Part shown: piece after piece, positions 25,644 to 34,448 of the stretch | How positions within the stretch are numbered: the first letter of the stretch is position 1 | Layout of the letters: each line of letters starts with the position of its first letter | NCBI GenBank assembly: GCA_016234495.1 | Contig: JACRBI010000040.1 | Location: 1 to 64,000 of the forward strand | DNA from: Chloroflexota bacterium | GTDB taxonomy: Bacteria; Chloroflexota; Anaerolineae; Anaerolineales; Villigracilaceae | DNA: 64,000 nucleotides | Direction: 5' to 3' | Program-made: the position numbers and the translations under genes | Notes under the pieces: generated by a model | The model's input: only the letters and a program-made list of their open reading frames with translations | The model's database searches: none | What the model was told of the DNA's origin: nothing

Positions 25644-27260
25644 ATGACTCAACATCGAATTACAGACGACCTGGAAGCCCTACTGGAAGTGCTTCCGTTA
25701 AATATCCGCCATGCGGTGGAAAAAGCCAACAACAGCGAAAAACTGCTCGAGATCGTCATTGACCTTGGCCGCGTGCCCGCAGCGCGTTTTGTTGAAAACG
25801 AAATATCCCTGCTTGAAAAGGAAATCACGCGCGGAGAAATTGACCACATCACCGAGCGCATCGGCGACTTTGACGCGGACAATCGCGCCGGCATGGAGCG
25901 CACCCTGCACCGCATCTCGGCCATTCGCAACAGGCGCGGAGTCATTGTCGGCCTCACCTGCCGCGTTGGACGCGCCGTGTACGGCACAGTGGACATCATT
26001 CAAGACATCATCGAATCGGGCAAATCGGTTCTGATTCTCGGACGTCCCGGCGTGGGCAAGACCACTCTTCTGCGTGAAGCGGCGCGCATCCTCGCCGAGA
26101 ACAAACGCGTCGTCATCGTGGACACATCCAACGAAATCGGCGGTGACGGTGATGTGCCGCACCCGGCAGTTGGCCGGGCGCGCCGAATGCAAGTCAGCCA
26201 GCCGACGCAGCAGCATGAAGTGATGATCGAAGCCGTTGAGAATCACAATCCCGAAGTCATCGTCATTGACGAGATCGGGCGCGAGCTGGAAGCGCTTGCT
26301 GCACGCACCATCGCCGAGCGCGGCGTGCAGCTCATCGGCACGGCGCACGGACAGACCCTCGACAATCTTTTACTCAACCCAACCCTGAGCGACCTCGTCG
26401 GCGGCATCGAAGCAGTCACTCTTTCAGACGAAGAAGCCCGCCGGCGCGGCACCCAGAAAACAGTCCTCGAAAGACGCGCGCCCCCAACCTTCGACGTGGT
26501 CATCGAAATCCAAACCCGCGATCGTTTCGCGGTCCATCTCGATATAATCGCCTCGGTCGATTCACTTTTGCGCGGCGCTCCCCTACCGCCCGAAGTCCGC
26601 ACGCGCGATGCCGAAGGCAAGATCGTGATCGAGAAAGCCGCACCAGTTGTAAAGTCAAAGCTGGAAGCGAAGGAAGTAGTCAAGCCGGCTCGGCGCGGGA
26701 AGCAGATCCCGGATCAGACTACGGGTCAGCCTGCTCCCGTTATCGAAGAGCAGAGTCAGCAATCCAAACAGACTCCGCTCATCACGGCGGCTTTGCAAAC
26801 CGTGCGCGTGTTTGCGTACGGCGTGGCGCGCAACAGACTCGCGCAAGCCGCGAAACGGCTCGGCGTGCCCGCCGTGGTCGTGACCGATGAAAGTGAAGCC
26901 GATGTGCTCGTCACCCTGCGGACGTATTATCGCAACCGTGAACAGATCGTAATGGATGCCGAGCATCGCGGAATGCCGATTTATGTTTTACGCGCGAATA
27001 CCGTGGCGCAGGTGGAGCAGTTCCTCGGCGACCTGTATAACCTGACCGAGCAGCAGCCTCCGCGTGACAAGCTGGATGGCGTGCGCGAAGAAACACAGCA
27101 AGCCATCGCCGCAGTCCTCAACGGCGAGCGCTGGGTGGATTTGCCGCCCGGCCCATCCCTCGTGCGAAGATTACAGCACGAGCTGGCACGCAATGCAGAA
27201 TTGGTTTCTCATTCTTATGGAAAAGAACCAAGAAGGCATGTGAGAATTTTTAGGGAGTAG
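25644..27260 (+). CDS. R3H-domain AAA ATPase (Ycf45/SpoIIIAA-like)
   Basis: 538 aa. The AAA-type ATPase core has Walker A GRPGVGKTT (133-141), Walker B VIVIDEIG (206-212) and the IGTAHG sensor. After a charged variable region (about 330-375) comes a segment rich in basic residues (VRVFAYGVARNRLAQAAKRL, about 385-405). The C-terminus (about 488-538) is an R3H-type single-stranded nucleic-acid-binding domain. Related proteins occur in cyanobacteria and plastids (Ycf45) and, for the ATPase, in sporulation protein SpoIIIAA. The cellular role is unknown, probably RNA or ssDNA handling. It is followed by tmk-map. Confidence 0.85.
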   Translation: MTQHRITDDLEALLEVLPLNIRHAVEKANNSEKLLEIVIDLGRVPAARFVENEISLLEKEITRGEIDHITERIGDFDADNRAGMERTLHRISAIRNRRGVIVGLTCRVGRAVYGTVDIIQDIIESGKSVLILGRPGVGKTTLLREAARILAENKRVVIVDTSNEIGGDGDVPHPAVGRARRMQVSQPTQQHEVMIEAVENHNPEVIVIDEIGRELEALAARTIAERGVQLIGTAHGQTLDNLLLNPTLSDLVGGIEAVTLSDEEARRRGTQKTVLERRAPPTFDVVIEIQTRDRFAVHLDIIASVDSLLRGAPLPPEVRTRDAEGKIVIEKAAPVVKSKLEAKEVVKPARRGKQIPDQTTGQPAPVIEEQSQQSKQTPLITAALQTVRVFAYGVARNRLAQAAKRLGVPAVVVTDESEADVLVTLRTYYRNREQIVMDAEHRGMPIYVLRANTVAQVEQFLGDLYNLTEQQPPRDKLDGVREETQQAIAAVLNGERWVDLPPGPSLVRRLQHELARNAELVSHSYGKEPRRHVRIFRE

Positions 27261-27323
27261 GGCAGCTGTTAGCAATTAGCGTTTAGCACGCAGCTAAAAG
27301 CTAACAGCCAACCGCTAAACGCT
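27261..27323. repeat. GCTAAAC/GTTAGCA palindromic heptamer block abutting tmk
   Basis: ctgttagcaattagcgtttagc faces inverted gctaaaagctaacagcc and gctaaacgct. It fills the whole gap between the R3H-ATPase stop and the tmk ATG, leaving tmk with no visible Shine-Dalgarno. Confidence 0.65.
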
Positions 27324-27950
27324 ATGTTCATCACCCTCGAAGGCCCCGAAGGCTCCGGCAAGACATCACACATCCCCCATCTCGTGGAATATCTGCGCGG
27401 GAATGGCTATGTCGTATTCCCCACCCGTGAACCTGGCGGCACATCCATCAGCGAGCAGGTACGCGATATATTGCATGACTTGAAAAATGCCGAGATGCAT
27501 CCGCGCACCGAGACGTTGCTCTATCAAGCCGCGCGCGCTCAAATCGTGGAGCAGGTCATCAAGCCGCGTTTGGCCGCCGGTGAAATTGTGATCTCAGACC
27601 GCTACTACGATTCAACCATCGCCTATCAAGGCTATGGACATCAACAGGATTTGGATCAAGTCCGCGCGCTGGTGAAGTACGCCACCGGCGGACTTGTCCC
27701 CGACTTAACTATTTTGCTCGACCTCGACGTGGAAGTCGGACTCAAACGAAAGAAGCAAAACGAATCCGAATGGAACCGCATGGACGATCACGAAGTGAAA
27801 TTCTACGAGCGAGTCCGCGCGGGATATTTGGAAATGGTCAAACAGGAACCGCGGCGCTGGGTCGTGGTCAACTCAGAGCAAAAGTGGGAAGATGTGCAGG
27901 CGGAGTTGAAGAAGGCGATCGTGGGAAGGTTGAAGGTCAAAAGTCAATGA
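27324..27950 (+). CDS. tmk: Thymidylate kinase
   Basis: 208 aa. P-loop EGPEGSGKT (6-14), DR(Y) motif ISDRYYDSTIAYQG, and the lid-side FPTREPGGT motif with the catalytic REPGG. It phosphorylates dTMP to dTDP. The ATG directly abuts a repeat block, with no ribosome site seen. The stop overlaps the map start in ATGA (27947-27950), so map is translationally coupled. Confidence 0.95.
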   Translation: MFITLEGPEGSGKTSHIPHLVEYLRGNGYVVFPTREPGGTSISEQVRDILHDLKNAEMHPRTETLLYQAARAQIVEQVIKPRLAAGEIVISDRYYDSTIAYQGYGHQQDLDQVRALVKYATGGLVPDLTILLDLDVEVGLKRKKQNESEWNRMDDHEVKFYERVRAGYLEMVKQEPRRWVVVNSEQKWEDVQAELKKAIVGRLKVKSQ

Positions 27951-28690
27951 TTGTTGAAAACGAAAATGACATCAAGCACCTGAAAGCCATCGGCCATATC
28001 TGTGCCATGACTTTGCAAAAGATGATGGAAAGCGCCAAGCCCGGCATGACCACGCTTGAACTCGATAATATTGGCGCGGAGTTCCTTCAAAAAGCAGGCG
28101 CTCAATCTGCGCCGCAGGCCATGTATCATTTTCCCGGCGCGACCTGCATCAGCGTTTCGCCGGTCATCGCGCACGGCATTCCCGGCGACTGCATTTTGCG
28201 CGAAGGCGAGTTGATCAATATTGACGTCTCAGCCGAGATGAACGGCTATTATGGAGATACCGGCGCTTCGATGGTGATCTCAAAGCATGTGCCAGAATAT
28301 GAAAAGCTGCTGGCCGCAGGCAGGTCTGCGCTGGAGAAGGCAGTGCGAGTCGCTGTGGCCGGACAGCCGCTCAATTTAATTGGCAGGACCATTCAGGAAG
28401 AAGCAATGCGAAATGGTTACGGCGTCATCTACGATCTGACCGGCCACGGCATCGGGCATAGACTGCACGAGGACCCGACCGAAGTCTTCAACTATGCCAA
28501 GCCCAAAGACCGCCGCATTCTTGAAGAAGGCCTGGTTCTGGCCATCGAGCCATTCCTCACCACCGGCAAGGGACATATCTTCGAGGAGCGGGACGGCTGG
28601 TCACTGCGGACAATTGACCGAACCATCGCCGCTCAGTTCGAGCACACGGTCATTGTCACAAAGGGCGAGCCAATCATTTTGACGATATAA
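27947..28690 (+). CDS. map: Methionine aminopeptidase type I
   Basis: 247 aa pita-bread metalloprotease that removes N-terminal Met. The metal and catalytic ligands are all present: IAHGIPGD, NIDVSAEMNGYYGDTGAS (two Asp), LTGHGIGHRLHE (His), AIEPF (Glu) and FEHTVIV (Glu). The start is the ATG overlapping the tmk stop; a longer frame upstream is only a shadow of tmk. A terminator follows at 28843-28875. Confidence 0.95.
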   Translation: MIVENENDIKHLKAIGHICAMTLQKMMESAKPGMTTLELDNIGAEFLQKAGAQSAPQAMYHFPGATCISVSPVIAHGIPGDCILREGELINIDVSAEMNGYYGDTGASMVISKHVPEYEKLLAAGRSALEKAVRVAVAGQPLNLIGRTIQEEAMRNGYGVIYDLTGHGIGHRLHEDPTEVFNYAKPKDRRILEEGLVLAIEPFLTTGKGHIFEERDGWSLRTIDRTIAAQFEHTVIVTKGEPIILTI

Positions 28691-28724
28691 ATTTACAGAC
28701 GGCATATGGTTTTCTCAAGGTCGA

Positions 28725-28790
28725 AAAGTCTTTAACGCAAATTGAGCGAATTTCGCGAAAGCTTTAAAAAATTCGCGTTATAGTTTGTTG
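28725..28790. repeat. Imperfect A/T-rich palindrome after map
   Basis: acgcaaattgagcgaatttcgcgaa faces ttcgcgttatag across aaagctttaaaaa. It resembles the block at 19848-19945. Confidence 0.45.
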
Positions 28791-28842
28791 CAATTTTATA
28801 AAATAGTCAAGCCATTTTGAGAACGCCCTGACAGACAGCACG

Positions 28843-28875
28843 CATCCCGCAGACTCTATGCGGGATGTTTTGTTT
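28843..28875 (+). terminator. Terminator downstream of tmk-map
   Basis: 9-bp stem catcccgca / tgcgggatg with a 7-nt loop, followed by TTTTGTTT. Confidence 0.8.
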
Positions 28876-28916
28876 AACGCACAGGTTAGAGTTACGTTAG
28901 CGTGCCTTTTGTGCGC

Positions 28917-28946
28917 TTGACGAAGACTTTGCGTGGTGATAACAAT
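28917..28946 (+). promoter_or_regulatory. Probable promoter of the J-protein gene (leaderless type)
   Basis: TTGACG (28917-28922), then a -10-like TAACAAT ending at 28946, six bases before the ATG at 28953. No Shine-Dalgarno is present, so the mRNA may start at or next to the start codon. Confidence 0.5.
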
Positions 28947-28952
28947 AGCCTC

Positions 28953-29846
28953 ATGGACTACAAAGATTATTACAAGATCCTCGGTGTCGAACGAAAAGCC
29001 AGCGCAGATGAGATCCGCACGGCGTATCGCAAACTTGCCATGAAATATCATCCGGACAAAAACCCCGGCGATAAAAAAGCCGAGGATAAATTCAAGGAGA
29101 TCAACGAAGCCTATCAGGTCTTGAGCGACGAGCAGAAACGCGCGCGCTATGACCAGCTCGGCAGCGCGTACACCGACTTCCGCTCCAGCGGCGGGCGGCC
29201 GGGTGACTTCCGCTGGGATGACTGGTTTCAGCAGAACTCACAACAACGCGGCGGCAATACGGATGATGTGTTCGGAGGCGGCGGCTTCTCTGATTTTTTC
29301 CGCACAATCTTTGGCGAGGCAATCCGCAATTCTGCGCGCGGACAATCTGCCCAGGGGCAGCAGGGATTTCAACAGGAAGTGCAGATCAGTTTTCAAGAGG
29401 CGTACGAAGGCACAGTCCGTCAACTGCAAGGCAGCGGAAAAAAATTGCAGGTGCGCATCCCTGCCGGGGTGAAGACAGGTTCAAAGGTTCGAGTGGCAGG
29501 CGCGGGACCGGAAGGGATCGATCTCTATCTCGTAGTGAATATCACAGACGAAGATAAATTCGAACGCGATGGTCAAGACCTGACCACGACATCCGCTTTA
29601 AGTGTTTTCACTTTAATTCTTGGCGGCGAAACAGAAGTGGAGACTCCCGCTGGCAAGGTCAAGTTGAGCATTCCAGCCGGCACGCAGCCCGAGCAGGTCT
29701 TTCGTTTGGGCGGGCGCGGGATGCCGAATTTGAAAGACCCGAAAACAAAGGGGGATCTTTACGTGAAATTAAAAGTACAAGTTCCCAAATATCTGTCGTC
29801 CAAACAAAGAGAGCTTCTTGAAGAAGCATCCCGCATAAAATTTTAA
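28953..29846 (+). CDS. J-domain co-chaperone (CbpA/DnaJ type II)
   Basis: 297 aa. J domain at residues 4-70 with the HPD motif (33-35) that stimulates DnaK. A Gly/Phe/Gln-rich linker (about 75-135) follows, then two C-terminal substrate-binding beta domains ([18 protein letters not shown] ..., [15 protein letters not shown]). The four-cysteine zinc finger of DnaJ is missing, which places it with CbpA-type proteins. An upstream in-frame codon at 28902 is unlikely because the domain begins at 28953. The gene is 19 bp before htrA, suggesting a protein-quality operon. Confidence 0.9.
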   Translation: MDYKDYYKILGVERKASADEIRTAYRKLAMKYHPDKNPGDKKAEDKFKEINEAYQVLSDEQKRARYDQLGSAYTDFRSSGGRPGDFRWDDWFQQNSQQRGGNTDDVFGGGGFSDFFRTIFGEAIRNSARGQSAQGQQGFQQEVQISFQEAYEGTVRQLQGSGKKLQVRIPAGVKTGSKVRVAGAGPEGIDLYLVVNITDEDKFERDGQDLTTTSALSVFTLILGGETEVETPAGKVKLSIPAGTQPEQVFRLGGRGMPNLKDPKTKGDLYVKLKVQVPKYLSSKQRELLEEASRIKF

Positions 29847-29865
29847 ATTAAGCACAGGAGTTTTT

Positions 29866-30999
29866 ATGAAAACAAAGCGAAGCATTCTGGCTTTAACGGT
29901 TTTGATCATTGCAACGCTGGCTTGTCAATCACTGCCGTTATCAAGTCAACAGCCGCCATCTGCGGCAGCGCCGGTTCAACCGATTGCCCCCGTCAACACG
30001 AATGCCGCCAACCCGGCTTCACAGCAGGATGGGCTGGTGACACTTTATGAAAACGTCAGCCCGGGCACCGTGGCTGTCATCACAGATCAGGGACAGGGTT
30101 CGGGGTTTGTCTACGATGCGCAAGGCCATGTCGTAACGAATTATCATGTCATCGAAGGCGCGACCAGCGTGGAAATAAGATTCAGCTCCGGCTTCATGTC
30201 CTACGGAACGGTCATCGGGACGGACACCGACTCAGACCTTGCCATCGTCAAAGTGGATGCGCCCGCCGAGGAGATTCATCCGCTCCCGCTCGGCGATTCA
30301 GACTCACTGAAAGTTGGTCAGACGGTAATAGCCATTGGCAACCCGTTTGGCTTGAACGGCACAATGACGGTCGGCGTCATTTCGGCGCTTGGCCGCACAT
30401 TGGACTCAATCCACGAGACACCCGATGGCCGCCCGTTCACCGCCGGCGATATTATCCAAACCGACGCGGCCATTAACCCCGGCAATTCGGGTGGTCCGCT
30501 CTTCAACACCAACGGCGAAGTGATCGGCATTAACCGCGCCATCCGCACGTTGAGCGCAACAGACACCGGTCAGCCGGTGAATTCCGGCATTGGCTTTGCG
30601 GTTTCCGTCAACATGGTGAAGCGCGTCGCGCCGGTCTTGATCGCATCCGGCACATATGATTATCCGTTCCTGGGAATCTCATCCATGGATTCCTTGAGCC
30701 TTGACGTGGTCAACGAACTTGGCCTTAAATCCTTTACCGGTGCGTATGTCACGAATATTGTCAGCGGCGGCCCGGCAGATCAAGCCGGCATCGTCGCAGG
30801 CAACAACCCAACAAATATCCCCAACCTGTTTAGCGGCGGCGACCTCATCATCGCCATTGACGGCCGCCCCGTCCGCACCTTTGACGAGATGCTGGCCTAC
30901 CTCATCACCAACAAAGGCCCCGGCGACACGGTCATTTTGCAGGTACTGCGCGGCACCGAAAAAGTGGATGTGCCTGTCACACTCGACAAGCGGCCATAG
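29866..30999 (+). CDS. htrA: HtrA/DegP-type serine protease, lipoprotein
   Basis: 377 aa. Signal peptide with lipobox TLAC (Cys20) and a Pro/Ala/Asn-rich spacer, so the enzyme is anchored on the outer face of the membrane rather than by a helix. The trypsin-like domain has the full triad: His94 (TNYHV), Asp124 (DSDLAIVKV), Ser208 (NPGNSGGP). One PDZ domain (about 265-370: GPADQAGIVAG, GGDLIIAIDGRPV) follows. It degrades misfolded exported proteins. AGGAG lies upstream of the ATG. It follows the J-protein gene and ends before a MITE-like repeat. Confidence 0.93.
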   Translation: MKTKRSILALTVLIIATLACQSLPLSSQQPPSAAAPVQPIAPVNTNAANPASQQDGLVTLYENVSPGTVAVITDQGQGSGFVYDAQGHVVTNYHVIEGATSVEIRFSSGFMSYGTVIGTDTDSDLAIVKVDAPAEEIHPLPLGDSDSLKVGQTVIAIGNPFGLNGTMTVGVISALGRTLDSIHETPDGRPFTAGDIIQTDAAINPGNSGGPLFNTNGEVIGINRAIRTLSATDTGQPVNSGIGFAVSVNMVKRVAPVLIASGTYDYPFLGISSMDSLSLDVVNELGLKSFTGAYVTNIVSGGPADQAGIVAGNNPTNIPNLFSGGDLIIAIDGRPVRTFDEMLAYLITNKGPGDTVILQVLRGTEKVDVPVTLDKRP

Positions 31000-31008
31000 C
31001 AAAAATGG

Positions 31009-31145
31009 TTCTTTGGTATTTGGTGGGGTTTCCTATTTTTCACCACAGAGCACACAGAGAACACGAAGATTAAAAAGTTTTTCTCTGTGGACTCCGTGAT
31101 CTCCGTGGTAAGCGGGGTTTTACCCCAATTAATCCGGAAGAGCCG
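31009..31145 (+). repeat. MITE-like palindromic element, copy 1
   Basis: About 137 bp. Core with ccacagag-type units facing ctccgtgg-type units, flanked by conserved ends (ttctttggtatttggtgggg at the left, cggggttttaccccaattaa at the right). It matches 40751-40893 and, inverted, 57477-57618 along its whole length. It sits between two convergent genes. Confidence 0.75.
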
Positions 31146-31178
31146 AATAAAAATGGACTGGCTAAAGCCAGTCCATTT

Positions 31179-32453
31179 TTATTTCATCAATCTTGCGGCG
31201 CGTCTTCCGATCTCCACCGCGAAGTTCGTGCCGCGATCCCACGGATAGACCTGGCTCATCGAAGCGAAATACAACCCGTCAATTGGCGTTTGTATCTCTG
31301 GAATATTTTTTGAATGATTCACCAAAGGCACGGGTTGGGCATAATTCGTTTTGTGTACCCAGACCTTCTTCACCCACTCACGCGAAAATTCTGGGTTGAA
31401 CTTTTTCAGCGCGGGGATAAACTTCTCCAGCAGCTCATCATCGCTCATTGAAAAATATTCGTGCCCCGCTTCAAGATAATCGCCGGCATACACAATATGG
31501 TCGCCGCCGAAATTTTCCTTCGGCACAAAATTCGTATGCTCCACCAGCGCCAAAAACGGATAGCCCTCGTCCTTCGGCACGTTGAACCAGTAATAGCCTT
31601 CATTTGAAAGCGGATGCTTGAGCGCCAGCGTCATCACCACCGCGCCCATTGATTTCAAATCAAGCAAACCCTTTAAATAATTTTCAGGCAGATCGGGGCA
31701 GAGTCTTGCCATGAGATTCGGCGACGTGGTGACAAGCACCTTGTCGAAAGATTCACCGTCCACGATCAAAACACCCGACGTCTGATCCCGCTTAATGGAT
31801 TTTATCTGCGCTTTGAGTTTGATCCCGACTCCCACCTCGCGCAGTTTCTCCGCGAACAGATCAGCGAACTTTTGAAAGCCACCCTCGAACGTGCCGAGCC
31901 GGGTCGTGCGCGCATGGATTCGCGCCCACATCCACGCCATGTTGACATCTTTATAGAAGGGACCGAACTTCCCGATCAGCAATGGCTTCCACATCTGCTC
32001 GTAGACTTGTCTGCCCGCGTATTTCATCATCCACTCATCCGCGGTGACTTTTTCCAGCGCGCGCCAGTTGTTCGTCAGGCGCAGGTACAATCCGACGAAG
32101 CCGAATCTAATTTTGTTCAGACCAAATCCAAGTCCGGGAAAAAGAAGCGCTTTCAGAATTGAGTCAAAGGGATGCCATTTATTCTTGTACAACATCACGG
32201 TCAATGGGCGCGGGAATCGCACCCTGTCTTCCAATCCCAACTCGCGGATCAATCCCAGCATTTCGCTGTCCGACTGAAACCAGTGATGATAGAACTTCTC
32301 CACCGACCAATCCCAATGCGGTTCCTTGAAGCCGGAAGCCAGCCCGCCGACATAATCAGCCGATTCAAAAATGGTTACATCATGTCCTGCTTTTTTTAAA
32401 TCATAAGCGGCAACCATGCCGCTGTATCCAGCCCCGATAATCGCGATTTTCAT
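31179..32453 (-). CDS. FAD-dependent amine-oxidase-like oxidoreductase
   Basis: 424 aa. N-terminal dinucleotide fold IAIIGAGYSGMVAAYDLKKA followed by the GGLASG loop (about 38-43) that contacts FAD. The C-terminal FAD segment reads GLYFASMSQVYPWDRGTNFA. The organisation is that of protoporphyrinogen-oxidase/UDP-galactopyranose-mutase-like flavoproteins often associated with sugar or lipid metabolism. The substrate is unknown. It lies 18 bp downstream of a GTAGGGGCG palindrome and the response-regulator gene. Confidence 0.82.
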   Translation of the reverse strand: MKIAIIGAGYSGMVAAYDLKKAGHDVTIFESADYVGGLASGFKEPHWDWSVEKFYHHWFQSDSEMLGLIRELGLEDRVRFPRPLTVMLYKNKWHPFDSILKALLFPGLGFGLNKIRFGFVGLYLRLTNNWRALEKVTADEWMMKYAGRQVYEQMWKPLLIGKFGPFYKDVNMAWMWARIHARTTRLGTFEGGFQKFADLFAEKLREVGVGIKLKAQIKSIKRDQTSGVLIVDGESFDKVLVTTSPNLMARLCPDLPENYLKGLLDLKSMGAVVMTLALKHPLSNEGYYWFNVPKDEGYPFLALVEHTNFVPKENFGGDHIVYAGDYLEAGHEYFSMSDDELLEKFIPALKKFNPEFSREWVKKVWVHKTNYAQPVPLVNHSKNIPEIQTPIDGLYFASMSQVYPWDRGTNFAVEIGRRAARLMK

Positions 32454-32472
32454 TTCATATCCTTCGTTGGGT

Positions 32473-32499
32473 GTAGGGGCGGGGTTACCCCGCCCCTAC
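32473..32499. repeat. GTAGGGGCG palindrome that provides a stop codon
   Basis: gtaggggcgggg / ccccgcccctac around TTA. The stop codon (TAG, minus strand 32498-32496) of the response regulator lies in its arm. Related copies: 34378-34438, 39732-39760, 43770-43795, 61701-61760. Confidence 0.7.
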
Positions 32500-33143
32500 T
32501 GCAATGTATTTTTTTCTTCCTGTTCGATTTTTTCAACAAGGCTTTTCAACCTGCCCCACTTCATCCGCAAGACATAGATGATGGCCAGCGTTTGCACCCA
32601 GCGCTGTTCAAAACCTGAAGTATCGACCAACTGTTCAAACACTTCAACGGCCTGATCGTCCGTGCGCTTGGATTTGATGTATTCATTTCCAAGATGTTTT
32701 AAGTAGTCTTCGCTTCTTTTTCGCAATTGATCCACCTGCACGTTTACCTGAATGGATTCTTCCATCCGCCTTTGTACCCGTCTGATTGCCGCCTCAAGCT
32801 CATCCACGGTAAACGGCTTGATGAGATATTCCCGTATTCCAATGGACATGGCCTCGCGAAAGGCATTGGGGTCTCTTTCAGCGGACACGATGATACAGCC
32901 GGTATTTGGCGCGAACTTTAATATTTGTCTGGCCGCGGTCAAGCCGTCCATCAGCGGCATGTTGATGTCCATCAGCAAAATATCCGGGTGGTGCTCGCGA
33001 GTCATGTCAATGGCTTGCTGTCCGTTGGCGGCGATCGCGACCACTTCGAGATCGTCGATGGTGGAGATCATCAAGCGGGTGTTGCGGCGGGTTTCCTGAA
33101 CGTCGTCTGCGATGAGTATCCTGAACTTTTTGTTTAGTGACAT
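32496..33143 (-). CDS. Response regulator, receiver plus helical C-terminus
   Basis: 215 aa. Receiver domain: acidic pair ADD (12-14), phosphoacceptor D59 in LLMDINMPLMDG, switch SAERD, Lys in LIKPFTVDEL. The C-terminal part (about 125-215) is highly charged and helical (VQRRMEESIQVNVQVDQLRK ... EKIEQEEKNTL) and matches no DNA-binding domain. It probably acts through protein contact. The last codons and the stop come from the palindrome at 32473-32499, so the native C-terminus may have been shortened or replaced. Confidence 0.85.
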   Translation of the reverse strand: MSLNKKFRILIADDVQETRRNTRLMISTIDDLEVVAIAANGQQAIDMTREHHPDILLMDINMPLMDGLTAARQILKFAPNTGCIIVSAERDPNAFREAMSIGIREYLIKPFTVDELEAAIRRVQRRMEESIQVNVQVDQLRKRSEDYLKHLGNEYIKSKRTDDQAVEVFEQLVDTSGFEQRWVQTLAIIYVLRMKWGRLKSLVEKIEQEEKNTLQ

Positions 33144-33248
33144 CTCGATTCGCTCCGCTGTTAAACTTGCTTTGACAGGTTACAAAGTAAGTATAACTTA
33201 TGCAAGTCGCACGGGCGGGGGCGCGACATTAATGTTGCAGTACAAAAT

Positions 33249-34253
33249 TTACTCCCGTGTTTCCGAGCGCAAGTCATCGCTCCACTTCAAGCCCTCGCGC
33301 GCCATGAAATACGCGCCAAGCAATGTGATGGGAAGCCACAATGCCACATGCAAGGTCAGTGTGTATCCCGCCGCCGTGGCTTGATCCACGCCAAAGGCGG
33401 TGAGCACCGCAATGCCGGGCGCGTCGAACGTGCCGATGTAGCCCGGCGCGGATGGGATGGTGGTTGCCAGGTTTACGATGCCGTTCATCAACATCAGCGC
33501 AAAGAAAGATACGTTGAAATTAAAGGCATGCATCACGAACCAGTATTTGCCCGTCTCCAACAGCCAGATAATGACCGAGGTTACAAAGACCATCAACACG
33601 TTAAAAGGCGAGCGCAGCGAAGCGAGTCCATCCAGAAATTTATTCATCACGCTGATGATTTTCGTGTGCAGGCGTTTTGGAGTCAGCCGTGCGATCATCC
33701 ACAAACCGATTCTTGCAGTGACATGCGGAAACATTGCCGCCAGCAGGAAGATGATCAGCGCGCCGAGGAAAACGCCTGTGCCGATGACCGCCACCTGCTG
33801 AATGTTGCCCACAAAACCGGATGCGCCCGTCAACTTCGCCAGCTCGGACAAATTGACAAAGACGAATGCCAGCATCACCACACCGTCAAAGATACGCTCG
33901 ACGATGATGGTCGCCAGCGAAGCGGAAACAGGCACGCCTTCCTTGCGTTTGAGGATCACGGCGCGCAGAACTTCGCCCGCGCGTGCGGGATAAATATTAT
34001 TGCCCATGTATCCAATGGTCGTGATGGGAAACATTGTATTCGTTGGGATTTTCTTGATGGGGCCGAGCAGGTAATGCCAGCGCCAGGCGCGAATCCATAC
34101 GCCCACAAAGTACACGCCGATGCCCGGCACGAGCCAGATGTAATCTGCTTTTATGACCGTCTCCCAGAAATCGTTGAGATGAAGCCCACGCAGTGAAAGC
34201 CAGATGAATACGATGCTGATCAGCACCCCGAGCCAGAATTGCCATTTTTTCAT
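33249..34253 (-). CDS. Flippase-like membrane protein (LPG synthase transmembrane/UPF0104 family)
   Basis: 334 aa from the ATG at 34253; a TTG at 34271 is possible but neither has a clear ribosome site. About eight membrane helices with the family segments GNNIYPARAGEVLRAVILKR, ATIIVERIFDGVVMLAFV and PSAPGYIGTFDAPGI. The family includes the flippase domain of lysylphosphatidylglycerol synthase and GtrA/AglD-like proteins for lipid-linked substrates. There is no synthase domain here, so it may move a lipid or polyprenyl-linked sugar (inference). Confidence 0.83.
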   Translation of the reverse strand: MKKWQFWLGVLISIVFIWLSLRGLHLNDFWETVIKADYIWLVPGIGVYFVGVWIRAWRWHYLLGPIKKIPTNTMFPITTIGYMGNNIYPARAGEVLRAVILKRKEGVPVSASLATIIVERIFDGVVMLAFVFVNLSELAKLTGASGFVGNIQQVAVIGTGVFLGALIIFLLAAMFPHVTARIGLWMIARLTPKRLHTKIISVMNKFLDGLASLRSPFNVLMVFVTSVIIWLLETGKYWFVMHAFNFNVSFFALMLMNGIVNLATTIPSAPGYIGTFDAPGIAVLTAFGVDQATAAGYTLTLHVALWLPITLLGAYFMAREGLKWSDDLRSETRE

Positions 34254-34273
34254 AGGCGGTGATTGTACCAAAG

Positions 34274-34440
34274 GAAAGGATGAGGGATAAAGGCTGAATG
34301 TCGAAGGCCAAAGGCGTCGCCCTGACGCGAAGCGTGTCGAAGGGTCATTCGGCTATAATGACTTAATATTATCGGAGCAGGGGTGACCCTTCATGAATAT
34401 CAGCGACTCAAACTTGTGCTGGGCGGGTCGCCCCTACCGT
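34274..34440. repeat. Repeat-rich gap with GTAGGGGCG and GATGAGG elements
   Basis: 34274-34290 has gatgagg-type units. 34378-34389 (caggggtgaccc) and 34426-34438 (gggtcgcccctac) are the arms of a GTAGGGGCG-type element with a 36-bp centre. No gene. Confidence 0.5.
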
Positions 34441-34448
34441 GAAAGATA

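Noticed and set aside
33348-34196. 282-codon plus-strand open frame opposite the flippase-like gene
   Set aside because: It is rich in His/Arg/Gln with no fold, and lies wholly antisense to a clear membrane-protein gene; it is a shadow frame.
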